Shown piece by piece: positions 1 to 6,563 of a stretch of DNA of 15,008 bases. Positions within the stretch are counted from its first letter, which is position 1. Every line of letters begins with the position of its first letter. The translations under genes and the position numbers were made by a program. The notes under the pieces were generated by a model. It had not been told where the DNA came from and did not search any database. It saw only the letters and a list, made by a program, of their open reading frames with translations. Origin of the DNA: Clostridiales bacterium (GTDB lineage: Bacteria > Bacillota > Desulfitobacteriia > Desulfitobacteriales > Desulfitobacteriaceae); contig DAHVVW010000009.1 of assembly GCA_027357125.1 (NCBI GenBank), positions 1 through 15,008 on the forward strand. The letters are read 5' to 3'.

Positions 1-247
1 TGCGGTTCTTTCGCCTTTGTTGCCAATTGCGGAATTTGGCTTGTTAACGGATAAATGGAAGCGGAACAGTGATAAAGTTGTTATCAAAAATAGGTGGAAT
101 TCAAATACTTGGAACTGATCCCGAAAATCCTACTTATATACCAAACCATTCAATTACAAACAGCAAAAAAAATATAGATGGATTATTAACAGGAGCGATA
201 TTGGTCAATCTTGATTTCAACCAGTACCTCAAAATAGTTTTATGCAG
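1..247. other. AT-rich flank left of the IS, no assigned gene
   Basis: This stretch lies outside the insertion sequence. A plus-strand open frame from a GTG at 69 runs to the IS boundary and stops at the TAA formed by the first bases of the left inverted repeat (249-251), so it could be the 5' part of a gene cut off by the insertion. I do not recognise its ~60 residues and see no good ribosome binding site. A second frame is open from base 2 to a TGA at 116-118, also unrecognised. The two frames could be one decayed gene. I see no minus-strand coding sequence, RNA gene or repeat here. Confidence 0.3.
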
Positions 248-270
248 GTAACTATTCAGCATAGCTAAAA
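248..270 (+). repeat. IS66 left terminal inverted repeat
   Basis: The first 15 bases (GTAACTATTCAGCAT) are the exact reverse complement of 2684-2698. Extending inward to 23 bp gives 20 matches, the three mismatches falling at 263-265. It supplies the outer end of the element. Confidence 0.92.
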
Positions 271-312
271 AAAATTCTGGACTCAATTTTGAATATATGG
301 TATTTTATAACC

Positions 313-1197
313 ATGGAAAAGAGAATTAACACAAAGCCACAAATAACTGAAAATGAGATAGAGCTAATCAATCAACTGATTGCCGGAAACCCAAATTGGG
401 GCCGTTCCAAGCTTTCATTGGAGCTTTGCCGCCAATGGAACTGGTGCGGACATAATGGGAAGCCCAAAGATATTTCCTGTCGGGATATGTTGAGGGATCT
501 AGATGCCAAGGGAAGAATTAAACTTCCGCAGGCACATCACCGTACCCGGCAGGTCGGGAGCAGGGATCGCATCCAATTGATGATGCATGACACCACGCAA
601 ATTTCCGGCAACATCCAGAATATAATGCCTGTACAGATCGTCGTGGTTAAAGAACGTACCCACCAGGGACAGGAATTCAAATCTTTGGTTTCGCAGTACC
701 ACTACCTTGGTTTTGACATGACCGTGGGTGAAAATATCAAGTATATGGTTTACAGTCGGCAGGGTCAATTGCTGGCATGCTTGCTATTCGGTTCCTCCGC
801 TTGGTCTTGTGCCCCAAGAGATCAGTTTATCGGTTGGGATAATTCTACTCGCAGGGCTAATTTGATTTATACTACCAACAATACCAGATTCCTAATACTG
901 CCGTGGGTAAAGATTCCCCATCTGGCCAGTCATATTCTCGGTCTCATCTGTCGCCGCATTGTTTTGGACTGGCAGAAAAAATATGGGCATCCGGTTCATC
1001 TGTTGGAAACCTTTGTCGAGAAAGAACGTTTTAAAGGCACATGCTACAAGGCAGCCAACTGGACTTATGTAGGCGAAACCACCGGACGGAGTCGCAATGA
1101 TCGGTACATGCAATTACGGGTCCCTATCAAGGATATTTATCTATATCCGCTGGGCAAGGATTTCAAGGAGGTGCTCTGCCATGCAGCTACCCCTTGA
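313..1197 (+). CDS. DruA-like (DUF4338) protein in IS66 element
   Basis: The 294-residue product has the DUF4338 fold shared with DruA of the Druantia anti-phage system. Recognisable conserved blocks are YHYLG (129-133), an RDQFIGW block (169-175), the strongly conserved NNTRFLILPWV (189-199), LASHIL (204-209), a DW pair (219-220), LLETFV (230-235) and GTCYKAANW (242-250) followed by VGETTGR (253-259). The N-terminal ~75 residues look like a helix-turn-helix region (NWGRSKLSLELCRQW). The ATG at 313 is preferred over a TTG at 289; neither has a convincing Shine-Dalgarno. The stop overlaps the transposase start by 17 bp, so the two are probably translationally coupled. The biochemical role of this family is unknown to me. 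Here it is more likely part of the transposition module than a stand-alone defence gene, since no DruB-E partners are present. Confidence 0.85.
   Translation: MEKRINTKPQITENEIELINQLIAGNPNWGRSKLSLELCRQWNWCGHNGKPKDISCRDMLRDLDAKGRIKLPQAHHRTRQVGSRDRIQLMMHDTTQISGNIQNIMPVQIVVVKERTHQGQEFKSLVSQYHYLGFDMTVGENIKYMVYSRQGQLLACLLFGSSAWSCAPRDQFIGWDNSTRRANLIYTTNNTRFLILPWVKIPHLASHILGLICRRIVLDWQKKYGHPVHLLETFVEKERFKGTCYKAANWTYVGETTGRSRNDRYMQLRVPIKDIYLYPLGKDFKEVLCHAATP
1165..1171 (+). promoter_or_regulatory. Shine-Dalgarno deciding the transposase start
   Basis: AAGGAGG lies 9 bases before the ATG at 1181, inside the end of the DruA-like gene. It fixes the transposase start at 1181 rather than at the in-frame upstream ATG at 1097. 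Confidence 0.85.
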
Positions 1198-2608
1198 AGT
1201 GATTCTGGAAATCCGTAATTGTTCCCCGAATACCCAAAAATACTTTGAAGCTATTCACCGGGAAAATGAGCGTCTCACAAGAGAAAATGCCGAACTTCGT
1301 GCCCGTGTTAACCTAAACAGCTTGAACAGCAGTAAACCGCCTTCCAGTAACCCTTTTATCAAACCTAAAAGCTTGCGGGAAAAGACCGGGCGGAAGCCCG
1401 GAGGGCAACCGGGACATAAGGGTAACACCTTAAGAATTAGTGAAAAACCGGATGTACGAATTGAACACAAGGTTAATCACTGCAGCCATTGTGGTTCAGA
1501 TATTTCCCAGAATGAGGTTACAGGATACAAAACCCGTCAAGTGGTGGATGCACAAATTGTCCCTGTCGTTACAGAACACTGTGCTCAGAGCAAAACCTGC
1601 CCGGTTTGTGGTAAGAAGACTATTGCTGCATTTCCACAGGGAGTGAACCATTACATCCAATATGGGGACACCTTCAGCTCCATTATCATTTGCCTCAATA
1701 AAGGTAATTATATCCCCTATGACCGGCTATCCAAAATTAGCAAGGACATTTTTGGGATTCCGGTTAGTAGTGGCACACTGGTCAATATCATCCACGAGTG
1801 TGGCAAGTCCCTTGAGGATTCCATGGAATATATCAAAAGCCAACTGAAACAGGCCAGTGTCGTCCACTTTGACGAAACTGGAACTCGTATCAAGGGAAAA
1901 AATCAATGGCTGCATACCGCTGGGAATGAACAGTTCACCTATGTGGAAACCCATGCAAAACGTGGGAGTGCTGCTACCAATGACATCGGAATTCTCCCGG
2001 TGTTTGAGGGTACAGCCATCCATGATTTCTGGAAATCCTATTACAATTACCTCGGCTGTAAACATGCTCTGTGCAATGCCCATATTTTGAGGGAACTTAC
2101 CGGAATCAGCGAAAACTTCAAGCAAACATGGTCGGAACATATGAAATCGCTTTTGGTAGAGATCAAACGAAGTGTGGATGCTGCCGGGGGAATGCTAACC
2201 CCATCAGAAGCTGCCGCTTATGAAATACGCTATGATGAAATCCTCAGTGCAGGAGATAAAGAAAACCCCATTGACATGGATACACTGGCCCGAAAGAATA
2301 CGCGAGGGCGGACAGCGCGGAGTAAAGCTAGAAACCTGCTTGACCGAATGAAACTCTACAAGCGGGACATCCTGAAATTCATGATGGATCCCGAAATTCC
2401 CTTTGACAATAATCTGGCAGAACGGGATATTCGAATGAGTAAACTCCAACAAAAAATATCCGGCGGTTTTCGCTCAGATGAAGGAAATGAAGCTTTTAGT
2501 AATATCCGCAGCTACATTTCCACTGCTACAAAGCAAGGAATATCCATGTTCGAATCAATTTATGCGGCAGTATCCGGCAAGCCTTTGTTTACGTCCGACA
2601 ATCATTAG
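1181..2608 (+). CDS. tnpC: IS66-family transposase (TnpC type)
   Basis: The 475-residue transposase shows the full IS66 plan. An N-terminal coiled coil (about 19-45) is followed by the SLNSSKPPSS motif (47-56), a GRKPGGQPGHKG basic patch (70-81), and a zinc-binding cluster with C101/C104 and C140/C143. The DDE catalytic domain follows: D231 in HFDETG, D282 in HDFWKSY, the LCNAHILREL block (297-306), and E414 in NNLAERDIR. A C-terminal SGGFRS/IRSYISTA region is intact. There is no frameshift or internal stop, so the element could be active. It should catalyse cut-and-paste or copy movement of the element between its inverted repeats. The start at 1181 is supported by the AAGGAGG at 1165-1171. 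It is coupled to the DruA-like gene upstream, and the right inverted repeat lies about 70 bp after its stop. Confidence 0.96.
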   Translation: MQLPLEVILEIRNCSPNTQKYFEAIHRENERLTRENAELRARVNLNSLNSSKPPSSNPFIKPKSLREKTGRKPGGQPGHKGNTLRISEKPDVRIEHKVNHCSHCGSDISQNEVTGYKTRQVVDAQIVPVVTEHCAQSKTCPVCGKKTIAAFPQGVNHYIQYGDTFSSIIICLNKGNYIPYDRLSKISKDIFGIPVSSGTLVNIIHECGKSLEDSMEYIKSQLKQASVVHFDETGTRIKGKNQWLHTAGNEQFTYVETHAKRGSAATNDIGILPVFEGTAIHDFWKSYYNYLGCKHALCNAHILRELTGISENFKQTWSEHMKSLLVEIKRSVDAAGGMLTPSEAAAYEIRYDEILSAGDKENPIDMDTLARKNTRGRTARSKARNLLDRMKLYKRDILKFMMDPEIPFDNNLAERDIRMSKLQQKISGGFRSDEGNEAFSNIRSYISTATKQGISMFESIYAAVSGKPLFTSDNH

Positions 2609-2675
2609 CGTTATTCTAATTTCAAGGATAAGCGGGACAGTACACGTCCCTTTTATTGCTATGCCGGTTATGCTG

Positions 2676-2698
2676 TTTTATAGATGCTGAATAGTTAC
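2676..2698 (-). repeat. IS66 right terminal inverted repeat
   Basis: Reverse complement of the left end: ATGCTGAATAGTTAC at 2684-2698 is exact, and the match continues imperfectly inward to 2676. It marks the right boundary of the insertion sequence. Confidence 0.92.
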
Positions 2699-2855
2699 TT
2701 TGTACCTTTAGTTGCCAAAAACTAGAAGTGCTTGTTTTTTCGTCAATGATAAGGAGTGAAACAATTACGGGCAAATTAGCGTGGTTTAAGCGCAAAGGTG
2801 TGTCTGTTCGACATTGTCAAAATATGTCAAGCTCCTTTAGAACATGATAAATTTT
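2699..2855. other. Gap between IS and MoaD-like gene
   Basis: Short non-coding stretch downstream of the MoaD-like stop. It holds an imperfect GACAT...ATGTC dyad (2810-2828) and no clear terminator. A short plus-strand frame preceded by AAGGAG (2751-2756) lacks an ATG/GTG/TTG start and is not called a gene. Confidence 0.4.
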
Positions 2856-3098
2856 TTACCCCCCTGCTAAGAGCGGAAAAATTTTGATGCTGTCTCCAGC
2901 TTGCACAGAAGCATCCGCTAAGACCTGGCGACCGTTCAGGGTAACGAGCACAGGTTCCTGCTCCGGGATACCCAAACGACTGAGTACATCCGCCACGGCG
3001 CAGGGAAAGTCCAGTTCCAGCGCAAAGGCACTCCCCTCCCCAGCCGGAGCATACTTCTGCAAAGTCAGGTTGAGCTTGACCGCAACAGTATTACCCAT
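2856..3098 (-). CDS. MoaD/ThiS-like sulfur-carrier protein
   Basis: The small (80-residue) beta-grasp protein resembles ubiquitin-like sulfur carriers of the MoaD/ThiS family. It shows a family-like N-terminal strand (AVKLNLTLQKYAP), a helix region (CAVADVLSRLGIP), the strand VLVTLNGRQV, a DSIKIFPL strand and a C-terminal GG. In the family that C-terminus is adenylated by an E1-like enzyme (MoeB/ThiF) and thiocarboxylated. The ATG at 3098 is chosen because GGGGTGG lies just upstream. A GTG at 3110 would give 84 residues. It is the last gene seen in the left operon, 159 bp after the AbgA-like gene, and may have its own promoter. No E1, MoaE or thiazole gene is in the window. It could serve a molybdenum/tungsten cofactor, thiamin or another sulfur transfer. 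Confidence 0.8.
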   Translation of the reverse strand: MGNTVAVKLNLTLQKYAPAGEGSAFALELDFPCAVADVLSRLGIPEQEPVLVTLNGRQVLADASVQAGDSIKIFPLLAGG

Positions 3099-3105
3099 TT
3101 CTATT

Positions 3106-3142
3106 ACCACCCCAAATCTTTTTCACTACCCCAAGCCTTTTT
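3106..3142. repeat. Two tandem 18-bp direct repeats
   Basis: ACCACCCCAAATCTTTTT (3106-3123) and ACTACCCCAAGCCTTTTT (3125-3142) match at 15 of 18 positions with a 19-bp period. On the minus strand each reads AAAAAG..TTGGGGT.GT, just upstream of the MoaD-like start. The copy nearer the gene supplies its ribosome binding site. Role unknown. Confidence 0.6.
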
Positions 3143-3198
3143 ATCCCGAAAATTTTCCTTTAGCACCCAGTTTGCGGACACCAAGCGAGCATCGCAAA

Positions 3199-3225
3199 AT
3201 TATATCTCTTATGCACCTGTTTCAA
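3199..3225 (-). promoter_or_regulatory. Possible promoter before the MoaD-like gene
   Basis: On the minus strand TTGAAA (3225-3220) and TATAAT (3204-3199) are separated by 15 bp. The -10 is perfect but the spacer is short, so this is a weak call. It would give the MoaD-like gene expression independent of the upstream operon. Confidence 0.3.
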
Positions 3226-3257
3226 TTGTATCAAGGCCGTAGTCATTGCACAAGTAA

Positions 3258-4574
3258 TTAAGGTACACTGCGGTTTAACTCCCCAACGACCCGGGCCAGC
3301 CCTTCGAGGGCAATCGCCAAAACCTTTTCATCAAAATCAAATCCCTGGTGGTGGTGTCCATATTTTACAGGAGTCCCAAACAGGAAATAGCTTGCCAAGC
3401 CATCGTGCTCCTGAACTTTGTTTATCATTAAGGTTACGTCTTCAGAAGCGCCTAAAGCCAGGGAATCGCGAATTAATTCAATGCGGTTGCCGTGCGCGAG
3501 AGCCTGCCTGCGCAGGCCGTCCCAGACCATGGAGCCCACAGCACTGACCGCTTCCCCCATCTTCTTAATTTCCAGGTCCAAATCATACATTTGAGCGGCG
3601 GCCCGCAGAATTCTCTCCGCCTCTTGGGAAAGATAACTGTTTACCTCTTCCGTTTCCCCACGCGTTTCTAGCTGGAGCCAGGCCTCTGCGGGAATGATAT
3701 TACGTCCAGAACCAGCGGAAAGCCTGCCGACATTCAGACGTGACACCCCGTCGCTGTGTTGCGTGATCGCATGCAAGTTCAAAACTGCAGTAGCTGCTGC
3801 CAAGAGCGCGTTCTTGCCTTTTTCCGGTTCGCGTCCGGCATGGGCTGCTTGCCCACGCAAGAGAGCATCCCATTTAGTCGTGGCGTAAAAATGCGTGGCA
3901 TTGAGGACTATCTCTCCCAAGTGCTCAGCGCCAAAGCCAATATGCCCGCCTAAGAAACAATCCACATCCTCAAGCCACCCTTTTTCAACCATGGCCAAGG
4001 CGCCGCGGCTGCCTTCTTCGGATGGCTGGAATAAGAGCCTGATGATCCCGGCTACAGCCAAATTATCCTCATTCTGAGAGAGCAAGCGGGCTAAGCCAAG
4101 CCCGATCGCAGTATGCCCATCATGTCCGCAGGCATGCATCAAGCCCAAATGGCAAGAGCGATACCCTTCCCTGGCCGGAGAGTGGTCGATGTCTTCTGCT
4201 TCTTCAATTTCATTGCTGTCAATGTCAAAGCGCAAAGCAGTCACCGGGCCGGGCCTACCTGTCACCCATTCGGCCACAACTCCAGTGAACCCGCCTTGCA
4301 TCAGTTCCATTTCCTCCGGGTTTACCCCTTCGGCTATGGCCCGCTGTTCACATTCGTGCAAGTACTCAGATTCAGGAACCCCATAACGGGCTGAAGGCTC
4401 AACTGCTTCCCGTCCCAAGTAGACTTTCCAACCCCATTCTCTAAGCTTTGAAGCAATAAAAGCAGAAGTTCTATATTCTGTCCAGCCGCTTTCAGGGTAA
4501 CGGTGCAGTTCACGCCTCCATGAAACCAGTTGAGGAAAGAGCGCTTCTACCTCGTCTGCAATCCAGTCTGTCAA
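3258..4574 (-). CDS. AbgA-like M20 family amidohydrolase
   Basis: A 438-residue M20D-type metallohydrolase, close in length and layout to AbgA (about 436 aa), the A subunit of p-aminobenzoyl-glutamate hydrolase. Shared features include the N-terminal SWRREL and ESGWTEYRTS segments, the LGREAV stretch (53-58), GGFTGVVA (94-101), and the metal-site block MHACGHDGHTAIG (146-158). It also has QPSEEGSRGA (183-192) with the catalytic Glu pair, AAHAGREPEKGKNALLAA, GSGRNIIPAEA (288-298), GASEDVTLM and GHHHQGFDFDE (406-416). No signal peptide is seen, so it should be cytoplasmic. The start is a TTG with GGAGGAAGG 12 bases upstream. AbgB, the usual partner, is not in the window. The family hydrolyses amide bonds of N-acyl amino acids; the natural substrate here is unknown. 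It follows the flavoprotein gene by 39 bp. Confidence 0.88.
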   Translation of the reverse strand: MTDWIADEVEALFPQLVSWRRELHRYPESGWTEYRTSAFIASKLREWGWKVYLGREAVEPSARYGVPESEYLHECEQRAIAEGVNPEEMELMQGGFTGVVAEWVTGRPGPVTALRFDIDSNEIEEAEDIDHSPAREGYRSCHLGLMHACGHDGHTAIGLGLARLLSQNEDNLAVAGIIRLLFQPSEEGSRGALAMVEKGWLEDVDCFLGGHIGFGAEHLGEIVLNATHFYATTKWDALLRGQAAHAGREPEKGKNALLAAATAVLNLHAITQHSDGVSRLNVGRLSAGSGRNIIPAEAWLQLETRGETEEVNSYLSQEAERILRAAAQMYDLDLEIKKMGEAVSAVGSMVWDGLRRQALAHGNRIELIRDSLALGASEDVTLMINKVQEHDGLASYFLFGTPVKYGHHHQGFDFDEKVLAIALEGLARVVGELNRSVP

Positions 4575-4613
4575 CTCAATCTCAACCCTTCCTCCAAATA
4601 GTTGCCGCCCCAG

Positions 4614-6476
4614 TTAAGCAAGTGCTGCTTTCCAGACCCGTTCCGCCAAAGCGCTCGCTTCATAACTGTCTCCGAGATAGACAACCGTAGCAGCTTTCCT
4701 TTCATAACGCTCCCGGAGCACCTCTTCGTCAAAATCATGGGCAAAAACGAGATTTTCATAAGCACTGAGAAGCTCTGCCGTTATTTCCGCCTCGTGAAGC
4801 ATTTCCACACCCGCTTTGACCAGGCGCTCTCTCGTATAATAACGGATCGTCGGATGAGCGTCCTGAATCATATTCGGGTGATCATATATGCATGTTACTT
4901 TTTTTCCACGTCCGGCTAAATAAAGTGCGGTTTCCGCAGCCAGGATTCCGCTTCCCACTACGGTATAGGATGAAGCAGACAAATCCCGTGCGCGTAAAAC
5001 ATCGAGCGCATATTGCCCTTCATACCCTTGATAACGGGGCTTAATTCCCCCGGGTTCTGCCACATAAAGCACGTCAAATTCAGCGTCTTTCAGCTCTTTA
5101 GCCACATCGGCATTGAGTATAACCTCAACGCCCAGCCGCGCCAACTGCTCCCGACTGTACTCCACCCCTTTAGCAAGTTCCTGTTGGCCTGGCACTCTGG
5201 GCCTAAGAGCTCCGAGCAACCCCCCCACTTCTCCGTTTTCTTCCAGGAGCACTACTTTATGCCCTTTAAGAGCCGCTGCTTTAGCAGCCTCAAGCCCGGC
5301 TATCCCGGACCCGACCACGCCAACCTTAAGGGCGTGAGTATCTGCTTTTTTAACTTGAGCCTGGTCCAATTCCCTTCCAACCGCACTGTTCATGAGACAG
5401 ATAATCTGCGGCCGGTGCGTCCGCGCATTACAGGCATTGCAGCCCAGACAGGGCACAATGTCTGCCGTCTGCTCAGCTAAAGCTTTGTTCCCGAATTCCG
5501 GATCAGCAATCTGACCGCGCCCAACAGCCACCAGGTCAGCCTGTTCTTGAGCCAGGATGTTTTCCGCAATCTCCGGCGTAATGACACGCCCGGCAGTTAC
5601 GACCGGAATCCTAAGCTTGCTTTTGATCACAGACGCCATCTCCGCCTGGTTAGCCACCGCTTCCCCGGAAGTAACAGACAAGTAGTGGTAACTTTCCTTG
5701 ACACTGACAGAAATATCAATAAGGTCGACTCCGAGATCCTCGAGCATCTTCGCTATTTCTGCCGCTTCTTCAATATGAATGCCTTCAGCCACGTATTCTT
5801 CCGCATTGAGACGGCAGGCAATCGGATAGTCCGCACCCACCAAACCCCGAGTGCTCTCTACGACTTCTTTAAGGAAACGCATGCGGTTTTCAAGGCCACC
5901 CCCATATTCATCCGTGCGCTTGTTCGCATACAGGGAGAGAAACTCCGAAATTAAATAGCCGTGCCCCGCGTGAATCTCCACGCCGTCAAAGCCCGCCTCC
6001 TGCGCCCGCTTTGCCGCTTGGGCAAACTGCCCGACCATGTGCTTAATCTCGGTGACCGTCATTTCTTTAGGCATCTCACCCACAACCGGATCAGGTATAG
6101 CGGAAGGTGCCAAGAGCGGTTGGCCGGAAAAGGCAGAAGTCATTTGCCGCCCGCAGTGGATCAGCTGAGGCATTATCTTCGCCCCGGCCTCATGCATCGC
6201 AGAGGTTAAACGCTTAAGCCCCGGGATTAAAGAATCATCGTGAATCCCGACTTGGCGCGGAGTACCCTTGCCGCTCCAATCCACAAACACGCTCTCCAGG
6301 AAAATAAGCCCTACCCCGCCCTGTGCGCGTGCTTGTAAGAACGCAATAAGTTGGTCGGTCACTTCCCCGTTTTCCGTGGCAAAGTTACTGATCAACCCCG
6401 GCAAAACCAGGCGGTTGCGCAAAGTCAAATTCTTTATCGTAAGCGGTGAAAACAACCGTGAATAGGCTTTAGACAT
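4614..6476 (-). CDS. Old Yellow Enzyme/dienoyl-CoA-reductase-like flavoprotein
   Basis: A 620-residue three-domain reductase. The FMN-binding TIM barrel (about 1-340) opens with YSRLFSPLTIKNLTLRNR and has the active-site stretch EIHAGHGYLISEFLS (167-181) and ADLVAVGRG near its end. A 4Fe-4S site follows with C343, C346, C349 and C360. An FAD/NAD(P) module carries the nucleotide folds VGVVGSGIAGLEAAKAA (385-401) and TVVGSGILAAETALYLAGRG (505-524). The Cys spacing (CX2CX2CX10C) is nearer to trimethylamine dehydrogenase than to FadH. Such enzymes reduce activated C=C bonds or oxidise amines using NAD(P)H. The ATG at 6476 is chosen for its AAGGGAGTG box; ATGs at 6497 and 6524 are less well placed. 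In this operon a ring or enone reduction is plausible. The substrate is not inferable. Confidence 0.9.
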   Translation of the reverse strand: MSKAYSRLFSPLTIKNLTLRNRLVLPGLISNFATENGEVTDQLIAFLQARAQGGVGLIFLESVFVDWSGKGTPRQVGIHDDSLIPGLKRLTSAMHEAGAKIMPQLIHCGRQMTSAFSGQPLLAPSAIPDPVVGEMPKEMTVTEIKHMVGQFAQAAKRAQEAGFDGVEIHAGHGYLISEFLSLYANKRTDEYGGGLENRMRFLKEVVESTRGLVGADYPIACRLNAEEYVAEGIHIEEAAEIAKMLEDLGVDLIDISVSVKESYHYLSVTSGEAVANQAEMASVIKSKLRIPVVTAGRVITPEIAENILAQEQADLVAVGRGQIADPEFGNKALAEQTADIVPCLGCNACNARTHRPQIICLMNSAVGRELDQAQVKKADTHALKVGVVGSGIAGLEAAKAAALKGHKVVLLEENGEVGGLLGALRPRVPGQQELAKGVEYSREQLARLGVEVILNADVAKELKDAEFDVLYVAEPGGIKPRYQGYEGQYALDVLRARDLSASSYTVVGSGILAAETALYLAGRGKKVTCIYDHPNMIQDAHPTIRYYTRERLVKAGVEMLHEAEITAELLSAYENLVFAHDFDEEVLRERYERKAATVVYLGDSYEASALAERVWKAALA

Positions 6477-6563
6477 TTTTCCCACTCCCTTATTCATTAC
6501 GCATTCAATTATTATTGGGAACACTTCTTATCAGAGACTAAACTGATTGCACGCTCAGATCCG

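Larger units (their letters stand above)
248..2698 (+). mobile_element. IS66-family insertion sequence with DruA-like gene
   Basis: The 2451-bp element is bounded by inverted repeats that match perfectly over 15 bp (GTAACTATTCAGCAT at 248-262; its complement at 2684-2698) and imperfectly over 23 bp. It starts with GTAA, as many IS66-family ends do. It encodes a DruA-like (DUF4338) protein and an IS66 transposase with 17 bp overlap, both on the plus strand. The usual IS66 accessory genes tnpA and tnpB are absent, as in the ISBst12 subgroup. The flanking 8-mers (240-247 TTATGCAG; 2699-2706 TTTGTACC) do not match, so no 8-bp target duplication is visible. The flanks may have rearranged since insertion. 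Confidence 0.93.

Noticed and set aside
69..251. Short GTG-initiated open frame ending at the IS boundary
   Set aside because: No recognisable family, no convincing ribosome binding site, and its stop comes from the inverted repeat. Kept only as a possible gene remnant in the flank entry.
313..1197. Stand-alone Druantia defence locus
   Set aside because: No DruB, DruC, DruD or DruE helicase is present, and the gene lies inside the IS66 inverted repeats.
2764..2847. Plus-strand 27-residue frame (ITGKLAWFKRKG...) 7 bases after AAGGAG
   Set aside because: It would need an ATT start and has no known match. The slight likeness to cold-shock protein N-termini is too short to trust.
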